NCBI GenBank assembly: GCA_965644295.1 | Contig: CBFFRP010000455.1 | Location: forward strand, 1 to 64,000 | Direction of reading: 5' to 3' | DNA: 64,000 bases | DNA from: Paraphysomonas bandaiensis | Taxonomy: Eukaryota; Chrysophyceae | Part shown: piece by piece, positions 10,009 through 21,764 of the stretch | Position numbering within the stretch: position 1 is the stretch's first letter | Layout of the letters: every line of letters begins with the position of its first letter | Notes under the pieces: model-generated | The model's database searches: none | Seen by the model: only the letters and a program-made list of their open reading frames with translations | Told to the model about the DNA's origin: nothing | Translations under genes and position numbers: made by a program

Positions 10009-11370
10009 TCAATATTGTATACGCCCTGGCGATGGAGGGTCCTGTGAACAAAGCCACTTCAGAACATCCAGGCGTTGTTTCATAATAGCTGCACCCCTGG
10101 TTCCCTTATCCCATGGACATGGAGGGTCCTGTGAACGAACCCACTTCAGAACATCCAAGTGGCCACCACCAGCAGCAGCAGCGCAAGTCCAAGTATCCCA
10201 TGGACATGGAGGGTCCTGTGAACGAAGCCACTTCAGAACATCCAGATGTCCACCACCAGCAGCAGCTTTGCAAGTGTATTCATCCCATGGACATGGAGGG
10301 TCCTGTGAACGAAGCCACTTCAGAACATCCAAGTTTCCACCATCAGCGGCAGCAGCAGCTTTGAAAGTCCAAGTATCCCATGGACATGGAGGGTCCTGTG
10401 AACGAAGCCACTTCAGAACATCCAGATGTCCACCATCAGCAGCAGCTTTGCAAGTGTGTTCATCCCATGGACATGGAGGGTCCTGTGAACGAACCCACTT
10501 CAGAACATCCAGTTGTCCACCACCAGCAGCAGCAGCGCAAGTCCAAGTATTCCATGGATATGGAGGGTCCTGTGAACGTAGCCACTTCAGAGCATCCAAG
10601 TGGCCACCAGCAGCAGCAGCCTCATAGCAAGTTAGTTTATTCAATAGACATGGAGGGTCCTGTGAACGAACCCACTTCAGAACATCCAGTTGTCCACCAC
10701 CAGCAGCAGCAGCGCAAGTCCAAGTATTCCATGGACATGGAGGGTCCTGTGAACGTAGCCACTTCAGAGCATCCAAGTGGCCACCAGCAGCAGCAGCCTC
10801 ATAGCAAGTTAGTTTATTCAATAGACATGGAGGGTCCTGTGAACGAACCCACTTCAGAACATCCAAATGGCCACCAGCAGCAGCAGCTTTGCTAGTCCAA
10901 GTATTCCATGGACATGGAGGGTCCTGTGAACGAAGCCACTTCAGAACATCCAAGTGGCCACCACCAGCAGCAGCTGCGCAAGTGTGTTCATCCCATGGAC
11001 ATGGAGGGTCCTCTGAACGAAGCCACTTCAGAACATCCAAGTGGCCACCTCTTGCAGCTTCACTGCAGGTTTTTTCATACAATACAGCTGCATACATAGG
11101 TATGTGCATAGGGTCCCCCATCTATGGAGGTGTATATATAAGTCTCATGAGGTGTTTCATCTGCTGTATTCTGCCGTATAGTGCACATCTATTCATTAGC
11201 AGTGTATCTGGGCAGCCCATAGCCAGAGCCCATGAGACCATTGAGTTATTAGTGTATAATATATCGTGAAATCTCTTACAAGTCATGATCACAGGAAGGA
11301 TACATGTACGTGAGATCATAGAAATGATGAGACGTATCACATCATCATTAAGAAGAGATATACTTGACAT
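10009..11370 (-). pseudogene. F-box-like plus ankyrin-type repeat gene with an in-frame TAG
   Basis: Read from ATG at 11370. Residues 1-82 look like an F-box (LLNDDVIRLIISMI, then ILPVIMTCKRFHDIL), after which a TAG at 11124-11122 interrupts the frame. The same frame continues straight on for 370 codons with 12 tandem units of about 29 residues (87 bp) of the type GGHLDVLKWLRSQDPPCPWD. Such F-box/ankyrin proteins are common in stramenopile algae and may select substrates for ubiquitin ligases. Because TAG ends other sound genes here, the stop probably disables this copy or separates two short products; an unrecognised intron spanning it is the alternative. Unit-to-unit DNA identity is high, so repeat number is likely unstable. 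Confidence 0.7.
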
Positions 11371-11476
11371 AACTGTATCTATACTGATAATATGATGAGG
11401 TTAGGAGACTCTAGTGTGCTGTGGTCATATCACTGCTGGATTCTGCCTGATGGATGATGTATCGGCATCCTTCGTA
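11371..11476. promoter_or_regulatory. 5' flank of the F-box/ankyrin gene
   Basis: Immediate upstream sequence of the minus-strand F-box/ankyrin gene. No specific motif is recognised. Confidence 0.3.
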
Positions 11477-11605
11477 TATTTTTGTTCCAACATGCCTCTA
11501 ATATTGAGACAATAATTATCTGTATTCGAGCCGTAGTTGTACTGCATTAATATAGAGAATATTAATCTCAATTTATTTCCGAAAAATATGATGATACGGA
11601 TTAGC
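11477..11605. repeat. Dispersed repeat C, copy 1
   Basis: About 125 bp strongly similar to 43446-43575 and 53108-53240, sharing the core CCTCTAATATTGAGACAA and a downstream GTAGTTGTA. All three copies have the same orientation and lie between genes. Confidence 0.8.
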
Positions 11606-12093
11606 AGACTGACTTTCTTTAGAGTATATCAAAAATCTGTCAAATTCAGTAATTTTACTACTATAAAATTCGTTAAAATTAGACATGATTTCTCAGAATA
11701 TAAATGAAAACTCATAATTTTGTGACATGAGGTGGGATAAAAACACCATACTGTATGTAAAAGTGGACAAAAAATACAGGGTTTTTAGTTGTATGCTGTG
11801 TTTGGTGTGATCAATATACTCCGTACTGCTGTACACAGTATACAGTATCTATGTACAGGCAGTACAGGCAGTACAGACGTACATATGGAGCCTCTTGTGT
11901 GCATATACATACTCACATATAGATTGTGCGTAGAAGCTACAATAGCAGACATACACGCACATTGTGAATAGACGCCTTAACAATCACAACATGAGTATCT
12001 ATATCCTCCACTGATCAAGAGATACTTATATCTGGTGCTGTGCGTACACTATACACTGTAGTCTGCCGGTCATTGTATTCTAGCCGTTGAATG
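11606..12093. other. Intergenic, nothing recognised
   Basis: AT-rich spacer with short GTACAG-type runs near 11840-11880. No gene is supported. Confidence 0.5.
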
Positions 12094-12303
12094 AAGGATA
12101 CAGTCGCTTAGATGAAGGATGCAGTCGCTTAGATGAAGGATGCAGTCGCTTAGATGAAGGATGCAGTCGCTTAGATGAAGGATGCAGTCGCTTAGATGAA
12201 GGATGCAGTCGCTTAGATGAAGGATACAGTCGCTTAGATGAAGGATACAGTCGCTTAGATGAAGGATACAGTCGCTTAGATGAAGGATACAGTCGCTTAG
12301 ATG
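12094..12303. repeat. 21-bp minisatellite (10 units)
   Basis: Tandem copies of GATGAAGGATGCAGTCGCTT plus one base. Units are nearly identical and alternate only between GGATGC and GGATAC. The 21-bp period keeps a frame open (DEGCSRL/DEGYSRL), but there is no sign of a gene around it. Confidence 0.92.
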
Positions 12304-12480
12304 GGACTGTGTAAGATCGTGACTGTCTATTGAACCATTCTGAGATCGTGCCCTAGTGAAGTGCTAGTGTTGACTAGGCGAAGTAACGTACAGATTGTTA
12401 ATATAATCTTAGCGTATTCTTTGTGTGTCGGCACCAAGAAAACTCTAGCTAGGTCTACACTATACTTGTATAGCCTATAG
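12304..12480. other. Intergenic spacer
   Basis: Non-coding sequence between the minisatellite and repeat B. The phrase AAGATCGTGACT recurs near 15517. Confidence 0.4.
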
Positions 12481-12826
12481 AAGATTACGAGTAACCCCGC
12501 GCATTCTAGGGAGGGGTGGGGCGGCCAATGCCACGCAAGGGTATACTGAGTCATGCATGATCACGAGAAGCTCCGCGTAATCTTTGTTAGGTAATGGGAA
12601 GGTAAACATGGTCCTACTAGAATCTGCGCGAATTACGTGTTTAAGCCATGCATTGCTATGAAAAGTCCCATGTAATTTTTAGCAAAGGTGAACACGGGTG
12701 GGGCGGCAACAGAATCTGCACGTGATCTATGCTGTCAGCTACTTTAGTACACGGATAGGCAGGTGGTAGAGTCAGTGCACAATCTCGGTGTTATATGTTG
12801 TGTAGCAGCGAGCCTACACTAGGGCA
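12481..12826. repeat. Dispersed repeat B, copy 1 (uninterrupted)
   Basis: A ~345-bp sequence whose first half matches 50166-50325 and whose second half matches 51122-51305. Its middle and right parts match 24428-24600. Shared landmarks are CGCGAATTAC, GGTGAACACGGG and GGGGCGGCAAC. This copy reads straight through where the 50-kb copy is split. Confidence 0.78.
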
Positions 12827-13553
12827 ATATTATTCTTAAGTATGTGAAGTATCCTTCTAAGTAGTATTTAGGTAAACATGAGTTCCCTCTGTCACAAATA
12901 CTTTTATATTATTTGTAGTCCCTATTCAGAATTATTCTTCATATAATCAGAGCTGCGGTGTCATAGAGCGGAAATTACACTTCATTGTAACCACGTAACC
13001 ACTATGATTTATTTACTATTTAAATTGGGACTCTCGTGTAAGTATCAGAGGTACATATATTGTAGTGGGCTTGCTATGTACTACTAAACTGGGCTTGCTA
13101 TACTAGTGGCGGGCAACCGTCTCGGGACTGCTTGTGCATCGCTGCGAGCACCATGGTAATTATAATGGCATTTATGAAAAATGTTCCGGCGATTGTAATG
13201 TTCATTAATGCCTACTAAGTAAATAGTACAGCTAGTGTGGTGCTCCCTCGTAACTATTAATTGCGTCAAATAACAATCTACGAATCGTATCTACTTTTCG
13301 CTTTCCACGCACAGTGATAAAATAATTTCAATACTAGCTGCCACTGACAAGCCACTGCGCTACTGAAAAACTATTTTTTTAATTCTCCGTGGTACTTAGA
13401 AATACACAACTACAACAAACATCAACTAAAGAAGCACATGCTCACCAGGTAGGCATCTGAAAACTATAAACATTCAACATTGAAATCGACATCTCACTGA
13501 TGAAAACTATTATGGAACTATATATCTAAAGCAAAACGTACGTGTACTTGGTA
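12827..13553. other. Repeat-bearing spacer
   Basis: Contains a diverged copy of repeat E (about 13150-13310, with GGTGCTCCCTCGTAACTA comparable to 8390-8412). The rest is AT-rich and non-coding. Confidence 0.5.
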
Positions 13554-14803
13554 TTAAGAAGGTTGAGGTTCCTGTGTGCCCTCGTTTTGCCTCCCATCAA
13601 CTACATACTGCGCTATTGATGACAGATACCGCCAAGTTGCAGTCCCAACAGAGTCGGTCATTGTATCCCATCCCGCCCGCTCCTCTGCTTTTTGTTGTGA
13701 ATCTGATGCTCCTGATTCTCTGTCTTCATCATCACCATTTGAACCAGTTGCTCGTGTTGGTGGGATGGGTGGTTCACTACCAAGGGAGAATAAAGACTGC
13801 AGGAGCACACCCAAGGCTCCCATAGAAGGTTCCCTCACAGATCTTTTCAGTATATGAAATAGCGCATTAGTAGTGCTCGTGATCCATACTGGTACAACAG
13901 GGGCTTTAATCTATCATAGTAATCACAACTCGGCTCAAAAACATAATACGCACCCACCACTTGCATATCTGGATCGTCAGATGACAGAGACGAAATATCA
14001 CTCTCTACTTCCTCCTCTTCGTCATCGCTCTCACTTCTATCTTGCCTCTCACCACCTTCTAAATCTGCTCCACCACGTTTGCGTCCAGAATGTCGAATCT
14101 CAGGGGTGGAAGGGCTAGCTGTGGAGGAGAAATGATTCGGCGGAGGAGGTAAGCCATAAGTAGAAATAAACCGCGTGGAATTCTCTGCACTGTAAGAACT
14201 GTTATGTCTCTCATTACGATCCCACTCAGAGTCAATATAGTTGTTGGTGGGAGCATGTGTTATTCTCTGTGCATATCGCTCAATGAGCCTCCGCTCACGC
14301 TGTAACGTCTCCATCATACAGAACTTAACACAGCAATATATCGAACTCACCGCAAACTCCTCCTGTCCTATTTCAGACTGTAAGTATTCCTGAAACTCCA
14401 GTTCCTCTTCATCTTCTTCCTCATCATATTCCTCATCATATTCTTCGTCCTCATCATCGGCAGATGAGCTGTCTTGATCACTATAATCCATTGCAGCAGA
14501 CGTGTGTATCCTTTCATATGAATCATATGAATCATTCATATGATGAGATGAGATGGATGGTGGTGTATACGTCTCCTCATATCTCCCTTTATATGTATCT
14601 TCATATCTTTCTTCATATGTCTCTTTATATGTCCCTTTATATGTCCCTTTTTGGTCATATTCATATTCATATTCAGCCCACTGAGACTCTCCTGTATACT
14701 CATTATAATAATAGGGATAACCCTCTGAGGAGTAGTAGAGGATCCAACCATCGGAAAGAGAAAGAGAAGTAGAGGTAGGGTGGTCGTTATAGTCGTAGTT
14801 CAT
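13554..14803 (-). CDS. WW-domain protein with acidic tract, function unknown
   Basis: Starts at ATG 14803. Residues ~18-45 form a WW domain (DGWILYYSSEGYPYYYNEYT, then GESQW) of the type that binds Pro-rich ligands. Tyr/Glu-rich tandem pieces follow (GTYKGTYKETYEERYEDTYK), then a very acidic stretch near residue 115-140. The upstream and downstream reading frames join if a 50-nt intron is removed at 13953-13904 (donor GTGCGT), giving about 399 residues and the protein-like join QVV|APVVPVWITSTTNALF. That intron is my inference. A 27-nt in-frame segment at 14350-14324 starts with the strong donor GTGAGT and ends in AG, but is shorter than any other intron here, so I left it in. A degenerate ACAT array lies ~130 bp upstream. 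Confidence 0.65.
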
Positions 14804-14929
14804 GATATGGATGTGTATATGTTGGCAATGTTAATAGAAGTAACTGCTGCCTGCATATGTTCCACATAGCATGCATGTACACACCTCGAGACCTACCTAC
14901 CCAACTACATACAGAGAGTACCCACCTAC

Positions 14930-15095
14930 ATACAGTGTACATACATACATACAGTGTACATACATACATACATACATACATACAGTGTACCTACATACAT
15001 ACATACATACATACATACATACCTACCTGTACATACAGAGTACCTACCTACAAAAGTACATACGTACATAGTAGATACATAGGTACATACATACA
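14930..15095. repeat. Degenerate ACAT array with GTGTAC interruptions
   Basis: Runs of ATAC/ACAT are broken by CAGTGTAC and CTACCTAC pieces. It lies upstream of the minus-strand WW gene and is an eroded relative of the perfect arrays elsewhere. Confidence 0.85.
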
Positions 15096-15404
15096 CCTGC
15101 AACGTAACCACATACTGGTGTATCGCTCCACTCTGTCTAGCTGTGGACTATGATCACTGTATGCATGATCTTCCCACAGGACGATACTCCCTTCAACTTA
15201 CTAATCAAACTAAGGTCATTATAGTTGCTGAATATCAATATGCATATGAGACTTACAGTGTAACTATTTCATCAAGTGTTTCACTGCTTATGACTCTGAT
15301 TGTGTTGCTATATGCCGCAGTGACACAATACACTGACATAAATATATTAAGAGTGTTATTGAACGGAATGTTTATACAGTGATCATTAAGATGATAATTC
15401 ATAT

Positions 15405-15515
15405 GTACGGCTACAGTGGTGACATCATATGAAAGGCTCGTTGTCGGTATTGACGCCATCATCCTCTACTCTGAGGTAGTTTAAACATTTGGACAAACCG
15501 AAATATATTGACTGT
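15405..15515 (-). pseudogene. Relic of the SF3B1 3' end
   Basis: The stretch GGTGACATCATATGAAA and the following ~75 bp match the end of the intact SF3B1 gene at 16593-16700, with small deletions and substitutions. It includes the region of the stop codon and the GACGCCATCATCCTC counterpart of GACACCATCATCCTC. It is in the same orientation, ~1.2 kb downstream of the intact gene in the direction of transcription. It is too short and decayed to be functional. Confidence 0.75.
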
Positions 15516-16029
15516 ATAAGATCGTGACTATAGAAGATCTGATAATATTCATTATTGTCTATAGTATTACTAATTGGCTATAGAGTGAGTACAGTGTTCA
15601 GTTACTTCATTTAACTGTTCAAAAGTCAAGCATTGATACAAAACTCCACTCTCTGCAGAGGAAGCGCGTTCATCCCAGGAATATCCGAAATTGTCACTTA
15701 GATGGTTAAAATTAAGTAGATATACTTGCTTGAAGTTTCGAGATTGTTCGGAAGAAGAATATCAATAAACTCACATTAAAATTAATTTAAAATATTGATA
15801 AACATCTCTCATCTTTCATTATCATTCACTATATCCATATTACCTATTACCAGTCATGCTGATTTTATACAGTCAATATGTTATAGCTTCACTAATATAG
15901 TGTCTATTATTTCATTAATTCATGTAATACTGTGTCCATTGCTGTATTTGCTTTTCAAGAAATAGGCATAATTCAAAACACCTAAATAACAGCTTTAAAT
16001 TGCTTACCAATTAACATAATTGATCTATG
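15516..16029. other. Intergenic, nothing recognised
   Basis: AT-rich, no open frame or repeat that I can support. Confidence 0.5.
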
Positions 16030-16075
16030 AACATCCAGGGTCCTGTGATCGAAGCAACTATAGAACATTACGATT
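16030..16075 (-). pseudogene. Relic of one DPPCPWD-type ankyrin repeat
   Basis: The string AGGGTCCTGTGATCGAAGCA and the following ACTATAGAACAT closely match the repeated AGGGTCCTGTGAACGAAGCC / ACTTCAGAACAT core of the gene at 10009-11370. It is a single unit fragment with no open context. Confidence 0.65.
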
Positions 16076-16601
16076 TCATTACAGTCGTCCAAGCACTATT
16101 ACACCCTCTAAAATGACACGAAAATTACCGTAGTACCGTAGTACTCCATAAGATGCATCAGAGTACAAAAGAATCTAATGGTTCGATTTCTTGTGTAAGC
16201 AACGAATGAATGTCGAGCGATATAATAGTATCTATGGTTAGGGTGTGTGACAAATTTATATTATGGTGAATCGTGCAGTACCTACCACCGCATTCCGACA
16301 GATTTGTGAGAATTCAAAATTGGAATGGCAACTGCATACTGTATCGTAGAATAGTAATGACAGTTATGCAGAACTCTCGTATCACACGTTTTAAAAGGTA
16401 TACCTTTATTATCATAACACGTTTCAGTGAGAGCAATTTAAAAGTAAACACTACCAGAAATAACACTTTCAAATTACGTCTCCTGACACATGTCACTCCG
16501 TTTAAGGAGCGAACTATATCATAAAAGCCACCTCACTCTAGCTTTCTGGCGAACATTGCTAAATAGCTTTCCAATTCACCTATACGACTACAAAGGTGAC
16601 A
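16076..16601. other. Intergenic, 3' flank of SF3B1
   Basis: No gene recognised between the ankyrin relic and the SF3B1 stop codon. Confidence 0.5.
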
Positions 16602-19600
16602 TCATATGAAAAGCTCGAGGTGTGTGCGCTTGTAGGTATTGACACCATCATCCTCAAGTCTGGGGTAGTAGGGAGTCAAGGCGTCTTGGCCAAAGATATA
16701 GAGGGAGTTGTAAATCTTCCAATAGACATCTCTGACCTTGCGGGCGGGGTGAAAGAGTCCCTGTAACACATACTGCAGCACCTTTCCGGCACCGAGAGAT
16801 ACCATACATCCTTCCATGGCTTCCATTACCGCGTTGATAACATGAGGAGACTCCTCAAATATATTAGGCCACACATGGTTGAGGAGGTGGAATAGAGCAT
16901 CTTCACATCCCAGACCTACGACACCGAGCGCTAAGTGTTTCACGGTAGTGGCTGCCGTCTGGCGGTGAATCATATCTCTATCAGAAAGAGCTTCTTCCAG
17001 CAAAGGTACCACCGCATATATGTAGTCCTTTGCCATCTCACCGATGTACTCGAACATGAAACTCATCGCCTTCAAAACACCATTCTGAACATTCATATCA
17101 GGAATGCGATACTCATTCATCAGTGCTGGAAGAACAGTGAATGGTGAACATGTTTCTGCCACAATTGCAATAGCCACTGTAGTACAGACTCTCATCTGGC
17201 GCTCCTGTACCTTGAGGTTGTTAAGCAGAGTATGCAAAACATCTTGGGGACCAATGGCTTTTGCAATATACCCAAATGTGTTGACAGAAGCACGACGAAT
17301 GGCTTTCTTGTGAGCCTTGAGCATTTCCAGCAGCTCAAAGCATATGCGCATCCATTCTCGGGCAGATACGAACTCTGCACCGCGGTCAGCAATACGCCCA
17401 ACAAGATCAATACAATTCTCTTGCACTTTTTCATGCCTGTTCTTAAGGATAGGAGTCAGACGTGGGAGGAGGTCCTTAATCGGGGGTGTCATCTTGGTCA
17501 TACCGATAACGTTCACAATGGCTTTAAGGGCTCCAAGAATGCTCCCTAGCACTTCAGGGTACTCCTCACCAAGGTACTCATACAAAACTACGCCGAGATG
17601 CCCCATGAGTTGATCTTCTCCGCAAGTTTTCATTACAACAGCAATGCGGGATATGAGGTCAGCAGCTTGCATGCGCACCTTTGCACTCTTGTTATTGAGT
17701 CTCCACTTAATGGTACCACATATTTGTGGGAGATAAGACTTTACACGCAGTCCTAAGGCATTAATAACAGTCCCGAACCCCGACAACATAACCTGGGTAT
17801 CGTCCGAAGCTTGCTCCTGAAAGGCATAGAGGATACCATCAATAAGTTGCTCCTCCAGCCTATCGTCAATATCAGCCGCTCCCAAATTCTGTACGATCAA
17901 TTCAACGGTTTCCATCACCATCTTGCGGTACGGCTCGGACTCGTCCTTGAGATCATCAACAATTCGCCCCACCACTTCAGTGCAACCAACTTTGTTGGCT
18001 ATTTCGACAGTGGTCTCAACTACCTGTTTATAGTTGCGCCTGTCGAGTGCCATACGACGAACCCAGAAGTGTCGGAAAAACTCAGGGAGAATAGCCTCTT
18101 TCACGTATGATGGCTCTACTCCGTCTGTAGAGACGCACTGCTTGACCACCTTAAGCACGATTTTTTTCATTTCCTCATCTGGACTCTGGAATTCTCTGAT
18201 CAAGATCAACATCACCTCTTTGGTGTAGTAGTTCGCGTAGTTGGTGTCCATCAGTGGGATTATGAACCCAATAGCTTTTAGAAAAGCCGCTAGACCCTTT
18301 CCTCTGTGCTGACGGATGCCTTTCCACAGGGGACGCAGGACACTATCGAATGCCTCGATACCATAAGGGAAGGCGGCCTCTGCCAGGCCGGCCAACGCGA
18401 GAGCAGTAATGGTTCGCACCTTCTGCTGCTCATCCACTAAGCCGTGCTCACATATGCCCACCAACAACTTCAGGTGGGGCAAGACAGCTGCACCCATGAG
18501 AATAGCCACCTGCTGCACGATCTTGATACCAGTGTGTCGTGCGTGCCAATCGGTACGACTGCGACATACCGCCTCTAAGAATGGAAGCAGAGCGGGAATT
18601 CCCAGAGCAGAGGCCACCACCGCAAAAGCTCGAGCAGTAGTGTTACGTACATATTCGTCTGGGTTATCGATATCCGGTCGCATGGTAGCAATCATTGTGG
18701 CCAATCCAGCAGCCTTCGCAAGATTAGAAATGATTTCTCGCCCCTCCACACGCGCGTAGTAATCCTCATCAATAAGAAGTGGCTCAATCACCACAAGAAT
18801 TTTATGAACGAACGGGCGAACCAGGTCACTGAGTTTATAAAGAATACGGTCGATAACTTTGACGAGCAAATGTCTCTCCTGATCTTCCAGAGTAGGAGAC
18901 ATCAGCAGAGGTAGGATTTGGTTGAAAAGGCTTTCCGCACCAAACTCTCTGGCCTTGTCTGCGAGTTGACGAAGAGCAGATTTCCTCTGAGGAGGCGTAC
19001 CGTTTTTGATCTTGAGCAATAGCTTCATGATCTTCCTTTCTTTCATTTCCTCCGGTGGAAGCTCTTCTTCATCTACAGTCTCATCGAGAAGTTTACCGAA
19101 GTACTGGTAGTCCTCGGGCTTAATAAAGGGCATGGCGGACTCCGAGGGAGTCGCAGGAACACCATAGGACTCTCTCGCGGGAGTCTGCTGAATAGAAAAT
19201 CCCGGAGTGGCCCCCATTGGTGTGGGGGTCGCGAGAAGCTTCCTTTGAGGAGTTCGGATAGGCACATATCCCGGAGGTGGGTCCAACACCCGATATCCCG
19301 TGGGAGGAAACATCATATCGAGCTCATCATCAGTGAGAGGTCGGTTGCGTTCTTCGATTTCAGCTTCCCATCGCATGCGCTGAGCCATCTCCGGAGTCAT
19401 AGGGCCAAGATATGACGACGGGGTCTGCATACCCCCCGGACCAGCTGGGGTTGCCCCGCCAATGTCTACCGGAGTTTCATCCCACCTTGAACGTTTCTTG
19501 GACCCACCGGGAGTAGGAGTGGCCCCGGACATATCTCCAGAGGGAGTAGGAGCATCCCAAGAAGAGCCCCCTGTTGCGACAGGTGTTTCGTCCCATCGAG

Positions 19601-20529
19601 AACGCGTTTTAGTGGCGGCACCACTGGGGGCAGCTGGGGTGACATCCCATCTAGAGGATGCACCGGATCCATTGCTGGCGGCTGGAGTAGCATCCACCTT
19701 GTCCCACTCTGATTTACTCACAACCGGAGTCTCACTACCTGAGTCATCCCACCGCTTCCTCTTTTTCTCTGCCGCAGGAGCCACATCGCTATCCACAGCA
19801 CCGTTACCCGCCTTGGCATCTTCCACTTTCTTTGCAATAGCTTTCCGAACTTCAGTTTCCTCCTTCTGAAGTGCCTGAGCTTGCATGATATCCTTGTAGC
19901 TACGAGCAGGTGTTTTCCCGCCGAAGGCATCACCTCTGTCTGGCGACAGCACTCTATTTCGGTGCCTTGCTTGGTACTACATGATATCATACATTAGCAA
20001 CTGATGCAGATAATAATACATAACTATTACAAAGTAATACAGACAACAGTATTAATTAATGTATAAATAAATTTACAAATATTAAAAATATGCATTTGTA
20101 TATATATATGTGTGCGTGTTTCTATGTATGAATATATATGTGTGTGTATATGTACGTGTGTATTACCTCATTTTCTCGATCTGATATTCGAGTGTTAACT
20201 AATCCAGACCCATACTGCTCTCTATAATGTGATTCCATTCCCGCATCATCAGAAGCATTCACAGATTCATCAATAAGATTTCTAGATGGATTAATTCTAC
20301 TCTTAGTAGAAGGATGAGATGCTTCTTCAACTTCATCATCTTCTTCCTCATATGCTGGTAGTGATGTTACATATTGTTCTTTATCTGGTCCACCATATAT
20401 ATCACTATCATATTGTCCTTGTCCAGTTAAACTAACTCTATCTTGATTATGAATACTTGTATTAGTACTTGATAATATTGATCGTCTATCTTCTTGTAGT
20501 CGCTTGATTTCATCTTGAATATCACTCAT
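16602..20529 (-). CDS. SF3B1: Splicing factor 3B subunit 1 (SF3B1 / SF3b155)
   Basis: Core U2 snRNP protein of the spliceosome; its HEAT-repeat ring grips the branch-point helix. Exon 1 is 20529-20167 and exon 2 is 19976-16602, joined over a 190-nt intron to read [20 protein letters not shown], which matches the SF3B1 pattern DREDEYKKHRR...SPERLDPF. The product is 1,245 residues; human is 1,304. The N-terminal third has the Arg-Trp-Asp motifs that bind U2AF-type domains ([21 protein letters not shown] twice), then [16 protein letters not shown]. The C-terminal ~850 residues are HEAT repeats (for example [20 protein letters not shown] and [18 protein letters not shown]). I start at ATG 20529, since the codon at 20538 is GTG. 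A decayed copy of its 3' end lies at 15405-15515. Confidence 0.97.
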
Positions 20530-21444
20530 ACTTTTCACTTCTTTTCCCTAATTATATGAAGTATAAAAATTTTACACCAATCAGCGAATTATATCACTGA
20601 AATATGATTAATTATTGGTGTAATATAATAAAGTGAAGTGAAGTTAACTCAAGTGAAGTGAAATAAAATATAATCAAGTCGTATCAATGAGTTATATATA
20701 GGTAGAGCATGAGTTAAAAGCAGCCATATAATAATACCTCCCAATTTGCTGTATGCTTGCGTATATATGCCTATATGCACAATTGGATGTGTAGATGTCT
20801 AGAGGTGTGCATATGCGGTAGCAAGACCATATAGAATACCTTATATCGGAATACAGGCCGACAACTACACTTGGAATACACTGTGCATCCATACTTTGGA
20901 TTCGGTACAGTGTGTATTTTGTACTACAGTTGACGTATTTTTTTATTGTAGTATGAAAACCCTACTTTATAGAGTTCCTTTCTACGACATCCTTTCGGAA
21001 AAGTATAACTTTTCTGTCATAATCAATTGCACACAATGATAGTATATAATCAACAGCGTTCTAGCTTTTCATTTGTGTCACCAGAGTACGACGTGTGGGA
21101 AAGTTGCATGATTTATACATACATTCACTCATACATTACGCTGATCTTCAATTTTTTTGAAGAATCAGAATCACAGAAGGTGATATGTCAAAACTAGAGA
21201 AAGTATACATAAAACCAGGTTTTTAGAAAAAAATCGTCCAAAAGCCTTCTTAAGAAACAAGTGCCCAGATATTTCAGTTTGTGTGACTGTCAAAGATATT
21301 CAGGAAACTGTCTGCTCAAGATATTTATCTGGCAGTTATATTTTTTTGAGGAGGGTTTGAAATCAATGCATTAATACACACATCAAAACTGCATACATAT
21401 AGTATCATTATTCTATTCATTCCTTCACCTACAACAAATAAACA
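20530..21444. other. Intergenic between SF3B1 and dynein light chain genes
   Basis: Head-to-head spacer that must carry both promoters. AT-rich, with short GAAGTGAAGT runs at 20630-20660. No gene recognised. Confidence 0.5.

Positions 21445-21764
<320 letters not shown>

Noticed and set aside
10009-11120. Regularly spaced 87-bp repeats that might suggest a CRISPR-like array
   Set aside because: The repeats are continuous, code for ankyrin-type units in frame, and have no unique spacers; the genome is eukaryotic.
11119-11127. Reassignment of TAG to an amino acid to explain the ankyrin gene
   Set aside because: TAG is the natural stop of the dynein light chain at 21764, the C2 gene at 37106 and squalene monooxygenase at 38053.
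10001-11269. Plus-strand open frames across the ankyrin gene (Pro/His/Gln-rich)
   Set aside because: They are antisense shadows of the repeated minus-strand coding sequence.
12087-12314. A 75-codon frame over the 21-bp minisatellite
   Set aside because: The frame is open only because the repeat period is a multiple of three; there are no gene signals around it.
14324-14350. A 27-nt in-frame intron in the WW gene with a GTGAGT donor
   Set aside because: It is far shorter than all other introns here (46 nt or more) and the frame is open without removing it.
20122-20166. Extension of SF3B1 exon 1 through a repetitive Tyr/Ile/His/Thr stretch
   Set aside because: It is the start of the intron; the splice at 20167 restores the conserved DRENE-YQ join.
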